A stretch of DNA of 64,000 nt from Pseudomonas putida (GTDB lineage: Bacteria > Pseudomonadota > Gammaproteobacteria > Pseudomonadales > Pseudomonadaceae), in the NCBI RefSeq assembly GCF_026625125.1, contig NZ_CP113097.1:4946001-5010000 (forward strand). Direction: 5' to 3'. Each line of letters opens with the position of its first letter. Position 1 is the first letter of the stretch. The notes beneath the pieces were generated by a model that worked only from the letters and a program-made list of their open reading frames with translations, ran no database searches and was not told the origin of the DNA. The position numbers were made by a program, and so were the translations under genes. Positions 44,780-55,514 of this stretch are shown here, one piece after another.

Positions 44780-46045
44780 ATGCAGGACGGCTTCAACGAC
44801 CCGCTCTGGCGCCAGGTCGTTTCGGGCGCGCAGATGCTCTTCGTGGCATTTGGCGCGCTGGTGCTGATGCCGCTGATCACCGGCCTGGACCCTAACGTCG
44901 CGCTGTTCACCGCGGGTATCGGCACCCTGCTGTTCCAGCTGGTCACCGGCCGTCAGGTCCCGGTATTCCTGGCCTCGAGCTTTGCCTTCATCACGCCCAT
45001 CATCCTTGCCAAAGGCCAGTTCGGCCTGGCCGAGACCATGGGCGGCGTGATGGCCGCAGGTTTCGTGTACACCTTCATGGGCCTGATGGTGAAGATCAAG
45101 GGCACCGGCTTCATTGACCGCATGCTGCCACCCGTGGTGATCGGCCCGGTGATCATCTCCATCGGCCTGGCCATGGCACCGATCGCGGCCAACATGGCAA
45201 TGGGCAAGGGCGGTGACGGCGCGGTACTCATGCCGTACAAGACCGCCATGCTGATTTCAATGCCGGCGTTGCTCACCACCCTGATCGTGGCGGTGTTCGG
45301 CAAAGGCATCTTCCGCCTGGTGCCGATCATCTCCGGGGTACTGGTAGGGTTTGCCCTGGCGTTCGCCTTTGGCGTGGTCGACACCGCCAAGATTGCCGCC
45401 GCGCCTTGGCTTGAGATCCCCAACTTCACCGCACCAGCGTTCAACTGGCAGGCCATCCTGTTCATCGTACCGGTAGCCCTGGCCCCGGCGATCGAGCACA
45501 TCGGCGGCGTGATCGCAGTCGGCAGCGTGACCGGCCGCGACTACCTGAAGAAGCCTGGCCTGCACCGCACCCTGCTCGGTGACGGCCTGGCCACCACGGC
45601 AGCAGGCCTGTTCGGCGGCCCACCCAATACCACGTATGCCGAAGTGACCGGCGCCGTGATGCTGACCAAGAACTACAACCCGAAGATCATGACCTGGGCG
45701 GCGATCTTTGCCATCACCCTGGCCTTCATCGGCAAGTTCGGCGCGTTGTTGCAAAGCATCCCGGTGCCGGTGATGGGCGGCATCCTCTGCCTGCTGTTCG
45801 GCTCGATCGCAGCGGTGGGCATGAACACCATGATCCGCCACAAGATCGACCTGGGCGAAGCACGCAACCTGGTGATCGTGTCGGTGACCCTGGTATTCGG
45901 TATCGGCGGCGTGCTGATCGGCAGCGGCGACGGCCCAGATGATTGGGGCCTGAAGGGCATCGCCCTGTGCGCTATCGTGGCCATTGCCCTGAACCTGATC
46001 CTGCCGGGCAACGATGGCTGGAAGAAAGAGAAGCTGGATGTGTAG
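44780..46045 (+). CDS. uraA: Uracil permease (NCS2 / NAT family)
   Basis: The 421-residue inner-membrane protein has about 14 hydrophobic segments. NCS2 features are SSFAFITPIILAKGQFG, PPVVIGPVIISIGL, and the signature region FIVPVALAPAIEHIGGVIAVG with a conserved Glu. The later GGPPNTTYAEVTGAVMLT motif is also typical. It imports uracil by proton symport and works with Upp, which traps it as UMP. It is followed by a strong terminator. Confidence 0.95.
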   Translation: MQDGFNDPLWRQVVSGAQMLFVAFGALVLMPLITGLDPNVALFTAGIGTLLFQLVTGRQVPVFLASSFAFITPIILAKGQFGLAETMGGVMAAGFVYTFMGLMVKIKGTGFIDRMLPPVVIGPVIISIGLAMAPIAANMAMGKGGDGAVLMPYKTAMLISMPALLTTLIVAVFGKGIFRLVPIISGVLVGFALAFAFGVVDTAKIAAAPWLEIPNFTAPAFNWQAILFIVPVALAPAIEHIGGVIAVGSVTGRDYLKKPGLHRTLLGDGLATTAAGLFGGPPNTTYAEVTGAVMLTKNYNPKIMTWAAIFAITLAFIGKFGALLQSIPVPVMGGILCLLFGSIAAVGMNTMIRHKIDLGEARNLVIVSVTLVFGIGGVLIGSGDGPDDWGLKGIALCAIVAIALNLILPGNDGWKKEKLDV

Positions 46046-46063
46046 AAGCGGCCTCGCGTCGCT

Positions 46064-46088
46064 AAAGGGCCGCTAAGCGGCCCTTTTT
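46064..46088 (+). terminator. Intrinsic terminator of upp-uraA
   Basis: GGGCCGC-TAA-GCGGCCC with flanking AAA and TTTTT forms a strong stem. It lies 19 bases past uraA, and its A/T tails may also serve hemH on the other strand. Confidence 0.92.
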
Positions 46089-46091
46089 CAT

Positions 46092-47105
46092 TCACGCCTT
46101 TTCACACATCTGCGCCAGCACCCTCACCCACTCCGGGTGATCATTCAGGCACGGCACCAGGACCAACTCTTCGCCCCCCGCCTCGATGAACTGCTCCTTG
46201 CCGCGATCGCCAATCTCCTCCAGCGTCTCGATGCAATCGGCCACGAATGCAGGGCACATCACCAGCAGCTTTTTGGCACCGGCCTTGGCCAGCTCATCCA
46301 GACGCGTCTCGGTATAGGGTTCGATCCACTTGTCCCGCCCTAACCGCGACTGGAACGAGACAGACCACTTGCCGTCCGGGATACCCATCCTGGTGGCGAA
46401 CGCCTTGGCCGACGCCAGGCATTGCCCGCGGTAGCACACCGCGCGCACTTCGGCGCTGGCGTCCTTGCAGCAATCCGCTGCCCGCAGATCATGCTTGCTG
46501 CCAGGCATGAGCTTCTTCAGGTGCCGCTCCGGCAAACCATGGAAACTCAGCAACAGGTGGTCATAGTCCTGTTCAAGATAAGGCCGGGCGCTGGCCACCA
46601 GGGCATCGATGTATTCAGGGTGGTCGTAGAACGGTTGCAGCACACGCAATTGCAAAGGCAAGGCGCGTTCGGCGACAGTCTGGTTGGCCTGCGCCACCAC
46701 CGTAGTCACCGTACTGTCAGCGAATTGTGGGTAAAGCGGCGCCAGCGTCACGGTGCGCACACCTTGAGCGGCAAGGCGCTCGAGCACCTGCGGCAGTGCC
46801 GGCTCGCCATAACGCATGGCGATTTCCACCGGGCCGTGGGGCCAGTGCTCGACCATCGCGGCCTGCAGCCGACGCGTCAACACCACCAGGGGCGAGCCCT
46901 CATCCCACCAGATCGAGGCATAGGCGTGGGCAGACTGCTCCGGGCGCTTGATCAGGATCAGCGACACCAGCAAGCGCCGCAACGGCCATGGCAGGTCGAC
47001 TACGTAGGGGTCCATCAGGAACTGATTGAGGTAGCGGCGCACATCGGCTACCGATGTGGAAGCCGGAGAACCCAGGTTGACCAGCAACAGCGCGTGATCG
47101 GTCAT
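46092..47105 (-). CDS. hemH: Ferrochelatase
   Basis: The 337-residue enzyme inserts Fe2+ into protoporphyrin IX, the last step of heme synthesis. Typical parts are LLVNLGSP at the N terminus, [15 protein letters not shown] with the catalytic His, [16 protein letters not shown] and the C-terminal [20 protein letters not shown] at 47105 agrees with the conserved start; the upstream frame to 47222 has no similarity. It follows the TIGR01777 gene by 13 bases in one transcript. Confidence 0.96.
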   Translation of the reverse strand: MTDHALLLVNLGSPASTSVADVRRYLNQFLMDPYVVDLPWPLRRLLVSLILIKRPEQSAHAYASIWWDEGSPLVVLTRRLQAAMVEHWPHGPVEIAMRYGEPALPQVLERLAAQGVRTVTLAPLYPQFADSTVTTVVAQANQTVAERALPLQLRVLQPFYDHPEYIDALVASARPYLEQDYDHLLLSFHGLPERHLKKLMPGSKHDLRAADCCKDASAEVRAVCYRGQCLASAKAFATRMGIPDGKWSVSFQSRLGRDKWIEPYTETRLDELAKAGAKKLLVMCPAFVADCIETLEEIGDRGKEQFIEAGGEELVLVPCLNDHPEWVRVLAQMCEKA

Positions 47106-47118
47106 GCAGCGTCCTATG

Positions 47119-48024
47119 TCAGAGGCGCTTGGACAGGTTGTCCAAGGCCGATTGCAGATCGTTGAAACGGAAGGTGAAGCCTGCGGCCAGCAAACGCACA
47201 GGCCGTGCCCGCTGGCCACCAAGCAACAGCGTCGACAGCTCGCCCAGGCCCGCCTTCAGCAGCAGACCGGGTACCGGCAACAGCGCCGGCCGGTGCAGCG
47301 CACGCCCCAGGCGCCGGGCGAATTCGCGGTTACGCACAGGCTCTGGCGCGCAGGCATTATAAGGACCGCTGGTGTCCTTGTGCCGTAACAGAAAATCTAT
47401 CAGGGCAACCTGGTCGTCTATATGCACCCAAGGCATCCACTGCCGGCCATTGCCCAATGGGCCGCCCAGCCCCAGCTTGAACGGCAGGCGCAGGCGCGAC
47501 AGGAAGCCCCCATCGCTGGCCAGCACCAGCCCCGTGCGCACCAACACCACGCGCAGCCCAAGGGCCTGCGCACGCTGCGCGGTTTCTTCCCACGCGATGC
47601 ACAGTTGGCTGGCGAAATCCTCGCGTACCGGCGGCGAAGCCTCGGTCAATTCTCGCTCACCGCCATCGCCATACCAGCCCACCGCCGAACCAGAAATCAG
47701 CACTTCGGGACGTTGCTCGCGGGTCTCAAGCCAGGCCAGCAATTGCTCGGTAAGGCTGATACGGCTGGCCCATAGCACATTGCGCCGTGACGCAGTCCAG
47801 GGCCGGTCGGCAATCGGTGCGCCGGCCAGGTTGATCACGGCGTCCACGGGCTCGTCTGCGGCCAGCTCTTCCAGCCGGGCAACCCCTCGCACCCCGCTGC
47901 CACACAGGCGCGCAACCTGGTCGGGGCGCCGGCTCCACACGGTCAGGCGATGACCTTGGGCGAGCCAGAACGGGCAAAGATGCTGGCCGATCAAGCCAGT
48001 GCCGCCTGTCAGCAATATATGCAT
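47119..48024 (-). CDS. TIGR01777 family epimerase-like oxidoreductase
   Basis: The 301-residue protein has the NAD(P)-binding start [16 protein letters not shown], then [15 protein letters not shown], a catalytic-region [18 protein letters not shown], and the [12 protein letters not shown] family motif. The last 60 residues form a DUF1731-type helical end. Members include SulA/YfcH; substrates are unknown. It is the leading gene of a pair with hemH and diverges from the renalase-like gene across a 186-bp gap that holds a TGTACA operator. Confidence 0.92.
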   Translation of the reverse strand: MHILLTGGTGLIGQHLCPFWLAQGHRLTVWSRRPDQVARLCGSGVRGVARLEELAADEPVDAVINLAGAPIADRPWTASRRNVLWASRISLTEQLLAWLETREQRPEVLISGSAVGWYGDGGERELTEASPPVREDFASQLCIAWEETAQRAQALGLRVVLVRTGLVLASDGGFLSRLRLPFKLGLGGPLGNGRQWMPWVHIDDQVALIDFLLRHKDTSGPYNACAPEPVRNREFARRLGRALHRPALLPVPGLLLKAGLGELSTLLLGGQRARPVRLLAAGFTFRFNDLQSALDNLSKRL

Positions 48025-48135
48025 GGCTGTGTCCTCACAGAGTGCGGCGATGGTCTATTTTTACAGCAAGGCACTTTTTTAACCCAACGCTCTCAGATAA
48101 ACATAGGCCAACCTGCCCTAAGAAGCGGTATAACC

Positions 48136-48161
48136 TTATACAGATTTTAAGCATTGTACAG
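48136..48161 (+). promoter_or_regulatory. TATACA-N12-TGTACA operator of the renalase-like gene
   Basis: TATACA (48137-48142) and TGTACA (48155-48160) are 12 bases apart, each preceded by T and followed by G. The second overlaps a TTGTAC -35 at 48154-48159. The pattern equals TRTACA-N12-TGTAYA, which I recall as the site of the P. putida LitR-type regulator. It matches the second site at 49263-49286. Confidence 0.7.
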
Positions 48162-48171
48162 GTTTGCCTGA

Positions 48172-49197
<1,026 letters not shown>

Positions 49198-49260
49198 GCA
49201 AAACTGCAAAACTATACAAAAATACTAGTTTGCATAAGTTTGTGGCTGTGCTGGAATAAC

Positions 49261-49288
49261 CTTGTACACGCGCGATTCCATGTACAAG
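49261..49288 (+). promoter_or_regulatory. CTTGTACA-N12-TGTACAAG operator of the ybgA-phrB operon
   Basis: Eight-base perfect inverted arms, CTTGTACA (49261-49268) and TGTACAAG (49281-49288), are 12 bases apart and end 16 bases before the ATG at 49304. A candidate promoter (TTGCAT 49230-49235, GAATAA 49254-49259) lies just upstream, so a bound regulator would cover the transcription start. Confidence 0.78.
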
Positions 49289-49303
49289 TTTTCGGAGGCA
49301 GCC

Positions 49304-50272
49304 ATGCACGATCCATCCGCCCAGCGTAAGCCCCGCATTGCCATCAGCTCATGCCTGACAGGCCACAGTGTGCGCTACAACGGCGGGCACAAGTCGTCCG
49401 ATCTGTGCCGTACCCAGCTGGAAGAACATTTCGATTGGCGGCCGGTCTGCCCAGAAGTCGCCATCGGCCTGGGCGTGCCCCGCGACCCGATCCGCCTGGT
49501 CGGTGACCCCGAACACCCCGCGGTGGTCGGGACACGCAACCCTGGCATGGACTTCACTGGCCCACTCGCCAGTTACGGCGAACAGATGGCCGATGAGCTG
49601 GATGATATCTGCGGCTACATTTTCATGCAGAAGTCGCCGTCCTGCGGGCTGGAACGGGTCAAGGTCTACCAGGATAACGGTCACCCGGCAGTACAGGGCG
49701 GCAGGGGCGCCTATGCAGCGGCCTTCTGCGCCCGTCGCCCGGACCTGCCGGTGGAGGAAGAGGGTCGCCTGCACGACCCGGTATTGCGCGAAAACTTCAT
49801 CAGCCGCGTCTACGCCTATGCGGACTGGCAGCATCTGCTGGCCGAGGGTTTGAGCCGTGGCGCACTGGTGCGCTTCCATTCGCGCTACAAGTACCTGCTC
49901 ATGGCCAACAACCCGCAGGCTTACCGGCAGCTTGGGCGCCTGCTTGGCAGCATGAGCCGGGACGACGACCCTGAGGTCATCGGGCCCCGCTATTTCAGCC
50001 AGTTGATGCAGGCGCTGCGTCGCTGCGCCAGCCGCGGCACCCATGGCAACGTTCTGCAGCACCTCAGTGGCTATTTCAAAGACGCATTGACGCAGCAGGA
50101 CAAGGCCGAGCTGAAACACATCATCGACCAGTACCAGCAAGGGGTCGTGCCGCTGGTGGTGCCGCTGACCTTGCTCAAACACCATTTGCGCAAGCACCCA
50201 GACCCGTACCTGCTGCAGCAGGCCTACCTGCAGCCACACCCCGACAGCCTGGGGTTACGTAATGCAGTCTGA
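49304..50272 (+). CDS. YbgA family protein (DUF523 + DUF1722)
   Basis: The 322-residue protein has an N-terminal DUF523 domain (about 12-160: AISSCLTGHSVRYNGGHKSS, PSCGLERVKVY) and a C-terminal DUF1722/YbgA domain (HSRYKYLLMANNPQAYRQLG, FKDALTQQDKAELKHIIDQY). In E. coli ybgA also lies beside the photolyase gene, which supports a role tied to photorepair, though none is proven. GGAGG precedes ATG at 49304; the TTG at 49262 lies in the operator and is not the start. It overlaps the regulator gene by 11 bases. Confidence 0.92.
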   Translation: MHDPSAQRKPRIAISSCLTGHSVRYNGGHKSSDLCRTQLEEHFDWRPVCPEVAIGLGVPRDPIRLVGDPEHPAVVGTRNPGMDFTGPLASYGEQMADELDDICGYIFMQKSPSCGLERVKVYQDNGHPAVQGGRGAYAAAFCARRPDLPVEEEGRLHDPVLRENFISRVYAYADWQHLLAEGLSRGALVRFHSRYKYLLMANNPQAYRQLGRLLGSMSRDDDPEVIGPRYFSQLMQALRRCASRGTHGNVLQHLSGYFKDALTQQDKAELKHIIDQYQQGVVPLVVPLTLLKHHLRKHPDPYLLQQAYLQPHPDSLGLRNAV

Positions 50273-51143
50273 AACGCCCATGCCCATCGGTGAACTGGCC
50301 CGGCGCACCGGCGTGAACCCAGTCACCCTGCGCGCCTGGGAGCGGCGCTATGGCCTGCTGAAGCCACAACGGACCGCCAAAGGCCACCGCTTGTATGGCC
50401 GCGATCAGGTCGAACGGGTCCAAGCGATCCTGGCGTGGCTGGAACGGGGCGCATCGGTCGGCCAGGTGCGTGAGTTGCTCGACAAACCACCCGGTGCTGC
50501 CCCGCAAGGCGACTGGCAAACTCGCCAGCAACAGTTGATCGAGGCCATCGCCAACCTGTCCCAGCGCAGCCTCGACCAGCAGCTGAACCAAGCCATGGCG
50601 CTGTACCCTGCCATCACCCTGTGCGAGAAATTGCTGCTGCCGTTGCTCGATAGCCTGGCGCAGCGTTGGTGCAATTACTTCAATGCCAGGCTTGAGCAGG
50701 TGTTCTTCCACACGTGGCTGCGCAGCAAGTTGGGGGCGCGGGTCTACCACGACAATCAATCACTGCACGGCCCTGCCGTGCTGCTGGCCCAAGACAGCGA
50801 GCACGCCTTCGACCCCAGCTTTTGGCTTTCTGCCTGGTTGCTGAGCAGCAGTGGCATCCCCGTCGAAGTGCTGGAATACCCCGTGAGCGGGGTGGAGTTG
50901 CAGCGCGCCGTCACCGCTCTGCAACCTCGCGCCCTGCTGCTGCACCTGGGCCCGCGCATCGAAGGCAGGGCCCTGCTGCGCACCCTGCAGGGCATAGCAG
51001 GCACGAAGCTGCTGGGCGGTGCCACGATTTCCCTCCATCAAGCTCAACTGCAAGCCTTCGGTCTGCCCGAGCTTTTCCTGTTCGATACCCCGCAGGCGGC
51101 ATTGCGAACGCTGCAAGGCAATGACCGCCCGCCTGTAGAGTAG
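50262..51143 (+). CDS. MerR-family regulator, LitR/CarH-like (cobalamin motif not seen)
   Basis: The 293-residue regulator has an N-terminal winged-helix MerR domain (PIGELARRTGVNPVTLRAWE, RYGLLKP) and a C-terminal region like the B12-binding part of CarH/LitR (ITLCEKLLLPLLDSLAQRWC, FHTWLRSKLGARVY). The D-x-H-x-x-G cobalamin-ligand motif is absent, so it resembles the class that does not bind B12 directly and senses light through a partner, by recall of P. putida work. It overlaps ybgA, precedes phrB by seven bases and is the likely reader of the TGTACA sites. Confidence 0.88.
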   Translation: MQSETPMPIGELARRTGVNPVTLRAWERRYGLLKPQRTAKGHRLYGRDQVERVQAILAWLERGASVGQVRELLDKPPGAAPQGDWQTRQQQLIEAIANLSQRSLDQQLNQAMALYPAITLCEKLLLPLLDSLAQRWCNYFNARLEQVFFHTWLRSKLGARVYHDNQSLHGPAVLLAQDSEHAFDPSFWLSAWLLSSSGIPVEVLEYPVSGVELQRAVTALQPRALLLHLGPRIEGRALLRTLQGIAGTKLLGGATISLHQAQLQAFGLPELFLFDTPQAALRTLQGNDRPPVE

Positions 51144-51150
51144 ATACCCC

Positions 51151-52572
51151 ATGCAATTGATCTGGCTGCGCAGCGACCTGCGCGTCAACGACAACACTGC
51201 CCTTAGCGCCGCCTGTGAACGCGGCCCTACCGTGGCCTTGTGGCTGGCCAGCCCAGGCCAATGGCAGGCGCACGACGACGCTGCCTGCAAGGTCGACTTC
51301 TGGCTGCGTAACCTGCGCGACCTGCGAAAGTCACTCGAGGGCCTCAATATCCCGCTGCTGGTCCGCAGGATCCACACCTGGGATCAGGCGGCGCAAACGC
51401 TGCTTGACGTATGCCGCCAGCACAAGATCGAAGCGGTGCACTGGAACGATGAGTACGGCATCAACGAGAACAGCCGCGACCAGGCGACCCGGGCGCTACT
51501 GGAAGCTTCCGGCGTTCAGGCCCACAGCTACCTCGACCAGCTGCTGTTCCGCCCTGGCACCGTGCTGACCCGCAGTGGGGATTACTTCCAGGTCTTCAGC
51601 CAGTTCAAGAAAGTCTGCCTGGAACACCTGCACCGAAGCCTGCCGTCGCAAGCGCCTCGGGTAAAAAGGCAGGCGGCGGTGGACGTCGCCAGCGACCCCA
51701 TCCCACAACACATCGAAGGCTTTGACAAACCACCGCGTGCACTGAGCGAACACTGGCCTGCTGGCGAGGACGAAGCGCACGCCCGGCTGTCACGCTTCGT
51801 GGATGAAACCATCGAGGATTACCATCACCTGCGCGACCTGCCGGCTAAACCGGGTACCAGCCAACTTTCGGCTTACCTGGCGGCCGGGGTGGTCTCACCC
51901 CGCCAGTGCCTGCACGCCGCACTGGCGAGCAACCGCGGCGAGTTCGACAGTGGTAGTACTGGCACCCAGACCTGGATCAACGAATTGCTCTGGCGCGAGT
52001 TCTACAAACATATCTTGACCGGTTATCCACAGGTGTCACGCCACCGAGCATTCCGCACACACACTGAGGCGTTGCCCTGGCGCGATGCCCCTGCCGACCT
52101 TGAGGCCTGGGAACAGGGACGTACCGGATTCCCGATCATCGACGCGGCCATGCGCCAGTTGCTGCACACCGGATGGATGCACAATCGCCTGCGCATGATC
52201 GTCGCCATGTTCCTCAGCAAGAACTTGCTGATCGATTGGCGCAAGGGCGAACGACATTTCATGCGCCACCTGATAGACGGTGATCTTGCCGCCAACAATG
52301 GTGGCTGGCAGTGGAGCGCGTCCACGGGCACGGACTCGGTACCTTATTTTCGTATCTTCAACCCCATTTCGCAGTCGCAACGGTTCGACCCAGAAGGGCA
52401 CTTCATTCGCCACTGGGTACCCGAGCTGCGCGGTTTGGATGAAAAAAGTATCCATCAGCCTACGCAAAATAAGGATCTTTTCGCCGATAATTCGTACCAT
52501 CGTCCTATAGTTGACCTAAGTAGTAGTCGCCAGCGTGCACTGGAGGCCTTCAAGGGGTTGTCGCGTAGTTAG
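51151..52572 (+). CDS. phrB: Deoxyribodipyrimidine photolyase (CPD, class I)
   Basis: The 473-residue enzyme repairs cyclobutane pyrimidine dimers using blue light. It starts LIWLRSDLRVNDNTALSAAC, the photolyase N-terminal antenna domain. The C-terminal FAD domain contains TWINELLWREFYKHIL, GRTGFPIIDAAMRQL, GWMHNRLRMIVAMFLSKNLL and NNGGWQWSASTGTD, with PYFRIFNPISQ. All these are the flavin-cage and Trp-chain parts of class I CPD photolyases. It follows the regulator gene by seven bases and is followed by a TTG-start SDR gene, 17 bases on. Confidence 0.96.
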   Translation: MQLIWLRSDLRVNDNTALSAACERGPTVALWLASPGQWQAHDDAACKVDFWLRNLRDLRKSLEGLNIPLLVRRIHTWDQAAQTLLDVCRQHKIEAVHWNDEYGINENSRDQATRALLEASGVQAHSYLDQLLFRPGTVLTRSGDYFQVFSQFKKVCLEHLHRSLPSQAPRVKRQAAVDVASDPIPQHIEGFDKPPRALSEHWPAGEDEAHARLSRFVDETIEDYHHLRDLPAKPGTSQLSAYLAAGVVSPRQCLHAALASNRGEFDSGSTGTQTWINELLWREFYKHILTGYPQVSRHRAFRTHTEALPWRDAPADLEAWEQGRTGFPIIDAAMRQLLHTGWMHNRLRMIVAMFLSKNLLIDWRKGERHFMRHLIDGDLAANNGGWQWSASTGTDSVPYFRIFNPISQSQRFDPEGHFIRHWVPELRGLDEKSIHQPTQNKDLFADNSYHRPIVDLSSSRQRALEAFKGLSRS

Positions 52573-52589
52573 GGTGAGGGGTCCGTGCA

Positions 52590-53288
52590 TTGAATCATCC
52601 GCGATTTTTCTGGGTTACGGGGGCCGGCAGCGGCCTGGGACTGGCGTTAGTGGAACAGCTGCTCGGGCAAGGGCACCGGGTAGCGGCAAGTGGCAAGGAC
52701 TGCCAAGCGCTCGATAGCTTGGCAGCGCACCATGGCAGCCGTATGTTGCGCCTGCCATGGCAGTTGCATGACGAAGACCAGGCAGCCAATGCCTGCCTTC
52801 AGCTTTGCCATACCTGGGGCTCGCTGGACAGCCTGATCATCAATGCCGGGGCCAGCGATTACCTGCCGGATACGGTATCGGCCACAGACGTGTTCGAGAC
52901 GATCGTCAGCAGTAATCAGCTGGCGGCCGAGCACTGTATGGGCAAGGTATTACCGTTGCTGATCAAAGGCGACAAGCCGCAGGTAATGGCGATCTTCAAC
53001 CGTTATTCAGCCCTGCAGCTGTATGCGCCCACCCAAGTCACAGCAGGCTGGAACAACACACCGCAGTGGTTTCGCGAGGCGCGCCAGTCGCTGAAAAATG
53101 AAGGTATTGACCTGACAGTGGTGGCGCCGCAATCGCTGAAGACGCCAGTCACGTCAGCGATGGCCTACCCAGAAGAGTGGACGCCAGAGAGCGCGGCACA
53201 AGAGCTGCTGCGACGCTTGCCACTGCGCGAGCCGGAGCTCGTGCTGGAGGTCACGAACCCCAGCAGCTTGTGGCCGTTGTCACGCTAA
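52590..53288 (+). CDS. SDR-family protein with altered active site
   Basis: The 232-residue protein has the Rossmann start VTGAGSGLGLALVEQLL and SLIINAGASDY, but the usual S...YxxxK catalytic set is missing: where it should fall the sequence is FNRYSALQLYAPTQVTAGWN, with no Y-x-x-x-K. It is likely to bind NAD(P) without classic dehydrogenase chemistry. The start is TTG at 52590 (GAGGGG upstream), because the nucleotide motif begins at residue 9 and the next ATG lies 51 codons in. It is last in the photolyase operon. Confidence 0.82.
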   Translation: MNHPRFFWVTGAGSGLGLALVEQLLGQGHRVAASGKDCQALDSLAAHHGSRMLRLPWQLHDEDQAANACLQLCHTWGSLDSLIINAGASDYLPDTVSATDVFETIVSSNQLAAEHCMGKVLPLLIKGDKPQVMAIFNRYSALQLYAPTQVTAGWNNTPQWFREARQSLKNEGIDLTVVAPQSLKTPVTSAMAYPEEWTPESAAQELLRRLPLREPELVLEVTNPSSLWPLSR

Positions 53289-53345
53289 GTGATGGGGCGA
53301 TTGCCATCCCCTTCGCGGCCCCGCAAAGTGGATGGCAAGACAACT

Positions 53346-53864
53346 TCACAGTGCCATGCGGTAATGCAGGCTGTAGCTCTCGACCCCATCATTGGGCTGT
53401 TTGATGCCGGCATTGGAATAGTGGATTGCCCGCACGCCAATCTCATGCCCACCCGCAAAACGCAGCCCGAAACCGATGCGGTCTTCGAACTGGAATGACG
53501 AGCCCAACTCGTTGCTTTCAAGTTCGGTGCTGGAAAATGCAGCCACACCGATCCCTGCTTCGATGTAGGGCTTCACCGACTCACCGGCGAACTCGTAGAC
53601 GAATACAGGTGCGAAAGACAGGCTGTGGTTGCTCGCCGTCTCGTCGCCGTCCCAATAGGTGTAAGCACCGTCCCAATAACCCGTCAGCCGACCGACGCTC
53701 GTCTGCCACCAGCTGGCATCCCAGTTTGACTGCAGACCCAGGCGGTAAACTTGGGTGGAGTCCCCCGTCTGCCCCACCGATAACGAAACATCGGCAGCAT
53801 GCACCGCCGCGACTTGTCCCAAAGTGATGGCGGCAGCCGCCGCCAAGCCGAGCAGTTTCCTCAT
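53346..53864 (-). CDS. pagL: Lipid A 3-O-deacylase PagL
   Basis: The 172-residue outer-membrane enzyme has a signal peptide ending AVHA near residue 25 and a small beta-barrel rich in aromatic strands. The catalytic triad region is intact: AIHYSNAGIKQPNDGVESYS contains the His, Ser and Glu of PagL. It removes the 3-O acyl chain from lipid A. ATG at 53864 is preferred to 53873 because AAGGA lies ten bases ahead. It is convergent with the SDR gene. Confidence 0.93.
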   Translation of the reverse strand: MRKLLGLAAAAAITLGQVAAVHAADVSLSVGQTGDSTQVYRLGLQSNWDASWWQTSVGRLTGYWDGAYTYWDGDETASNHSLSFAPVFVYEFAGESVKPYIEAGIGVAAFSSTELESNELGSSFQFEDRIGFGLRFAGGHEIGVRAIHYSNAGIKQPNDGVESYSLHYRMAL

Positions 53865-53968
53865 GAGAAACATCCTTCTTTCCAATGCTGTTGTAAGTGT
53901 TTGCCTCATGGCAGGCAAAACATAGAAATCAGGAGTGGGACGATAGTTCAGCTGTTTTCACGTTTTTT

Positions 53969-54766
53969 TTACAATTCGAACTTGTTCACACTACCCGACG
54001 TGTTCCACAGCACAGGAAGGATGGTTTCCAATGACCGCGGCTCGGCGCTGGTCCAGAATGCCGCTTCGCGTGCCGGCCCCTCGGCCAGCAGCCCGCGCGC
54101 GGCGAGTAACCGTTGCAGTTGGCGCGCCACCGCCGCCCCGGTATCGATGATAGCGACGTCGGCGGGCACCATCCCGGCCAGCAATGGGCGCAGGAATGGG
54201 TAATGGGTACACCCGAGAATCAACGTATCGCACCCTGCCGCAAGCAAGGGCTGCAAGTACCCAAGCAACAGCTGGCGCAATTGCGGGCTACCCAGGTCAC
54301 CCGTCTCGATCAGCTCGACCAGCCCAGGGCAAGGCTGGGTGACCACGCGTACGTCACTGGCGAAGCGGTCGAGCAAGGCGGCGAACTTGGCGCTCTGCAA
54401 GGTGCCGGTAGTGGCCAGCACACCGACCACGCCGGAACGGGTGGCGGCAGCAGCAGGCTTCACGGCCGGCTCCATGCCTACCAGCGGCCAGTCGGGGTAA
54501 AGCTCACGCAGGTCGGCAACCGCTGCCACGGTTGCCGTGTTGCAGGCCAGGACCATCGCCTTGGCGCCCTGCGCCTGGAAAAACTCGGCAATGCGCCGGC
54601 AACGCTGGCGGATGTAGTCGGGGGTTTTCTCGCCATACGGCACATGCCCGCAATCGGCCACATAGAGCAGCGACTCGCTGGGCAGCAAGCGCTGGATCTC
54701 GGCCAGCACGGACAAACCGCCGACCCCGGAGTCCATCACGCCAACCGCTGCCGAGCGCTCAGCCAT
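53969..54766 (-). CDS. murI: Glutamate racemase
   Basis: The 265-residue enzyme makes D-glutamate for peptidoglycan. Both catalytic cysteines are visible: [12 protein letters not shown] (about residue 72) and [13 protein letters not shown] (about residue 183), along with the N-terminal [10 protein letters not shown] and [14 protein letters not shown] at 54766 lies inside the end of moeB, so the two overlap by eight bases. It is last in the hemA-prfA-prmC-moeB-murI operon. Confidence 0.96.
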   Translation of the reverse strand: MAERSAAVGVMDSGVGGLSVLAEIQRLLPSESLLYVADCGHVPYGEKTPDYIRQRCRRIAEFFQAQGAKAMVLACNTATVAAVADLRELYPDWPLVGMEPAVKPAAAATRSGVVGVLATTGTLQSAKFAALLDRFASDVRVVTQPCPGLVELIETGDLGSPQLRQLLLGYLQPLLAAGCDTLILGCTHYPFLRPLLAGMVPADVAIIDTGAAVARQLQRLLAARGLLAEGPAREAAFWTSAEPRSLETILPVLWNTSGSVNKFEL

Positions 54767-55514
54767 CGCGCTTGCCACACACCGCACAAGCCGGGTCGCG
54801 CTTGACCCGCAGCTCACGCAGGCGCGTGCCCATGGCGTCGATCAGCAGCAAGCGGCCCACCAGCGGCTCGCCAAAACACGCCAGCAGTTTCATGGCTTCC
54901 AGCGCCTGCAGGCTGCCGACCAGCCCCACCAGCGGGCCGATCACGCCGGCTTCGCTGCAGGTCAGCTCGTCTTCGCTGCCATGGCCATACAGGCAATGGT
55001 AGCAAGGGCTGTAATCGCGCCGAGGGTCGAACACCGACAGCTGCCCTTCGAGGCGGATGGCTGCCCCACTGACCAGCGGCTTACCGTGGGCGAAGCACGC
55101 TGCATTGACCGCCTCGCGGGTACCGAAGTTATCGGAACAGTCCAGCACCAGGTCGACGGCTGCTACCGCAGCGGCCAGGGAATCTTCGTCCAGCGCCTGA
55201 CGGTGGGCGACCAAGGTGATTTCAGGGTTGATGGCCGCAAGCCGCTGCAGCGCCGAGTCCACCTTGCTCATGCCAACGCTGCCACTGTCATGGATGACCT
55301 GGCGCTGCAGGTTGGTCAGGTCGACGGTATCGAAGTCCGCCAGGTGCAGTTCCCCCACACCCGCGGCTGCCAGGTAGAGCGCCACCGGTGAGCCCAGACC
55401 ACCCAAGCCGATGATCAGCGCCTTGCTTTGCTTGAGGCGCAACTGGCCTTCGATGTCCACCTGTGCCAGCAGGATCTGCCGGCTGTAACGCAACAATTCC
55501 TGATCGGTCAGCAT
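54759..55514 (-). CDS. moeB: Molybdopterin-synthase adenylyltransferase (MoeB/ThiF/HesA family)
   Basis: The 251-residue E1-like enzyme adenylates the C terminus of MoaD in molybdopterin synthesis. It has the ATP site [20 protein letters not shown], the conserved [13 protein letters not shown], and [10 protein letters not shown] with the catalytic Asp. Two zinc cysteine pairs, CYHCLYG and CAVCGKRDG, are present. The rhodanese domain of some homologues is absent. It overlaps prmC by seven bases and murI by eight. Confidence 0.94.
   Translation of the reverse strand: MLTDQELLRYSRQILLAQVDIEGQLRLKQSKALIIGLGGLGSPVALYLAAAGVGELHLADFDTVDLTNLQRQVIHDSGSVGMSKVDSALQRLAAINPEITLVAHRQALDEDSLAAAVAAVDLVLDCSDNFGTREAVNAACFAHGKPLVSGAAIRLEGQLSVFDPRRDYSPCYHCLYGHGSEDELTCSEAGVIGPLVGLVGSLQALEAMKLLACFGEPLVGRLLLIDAMGTRLRELRVKRDPACAVCGKRDG

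Noticed and set aside
49262..49303. Upstream TTG start for ybgA
   Set aside because: It lies in the TGTACA operator and has no ribosome site; the ATG at 49304 follows GGAGG.
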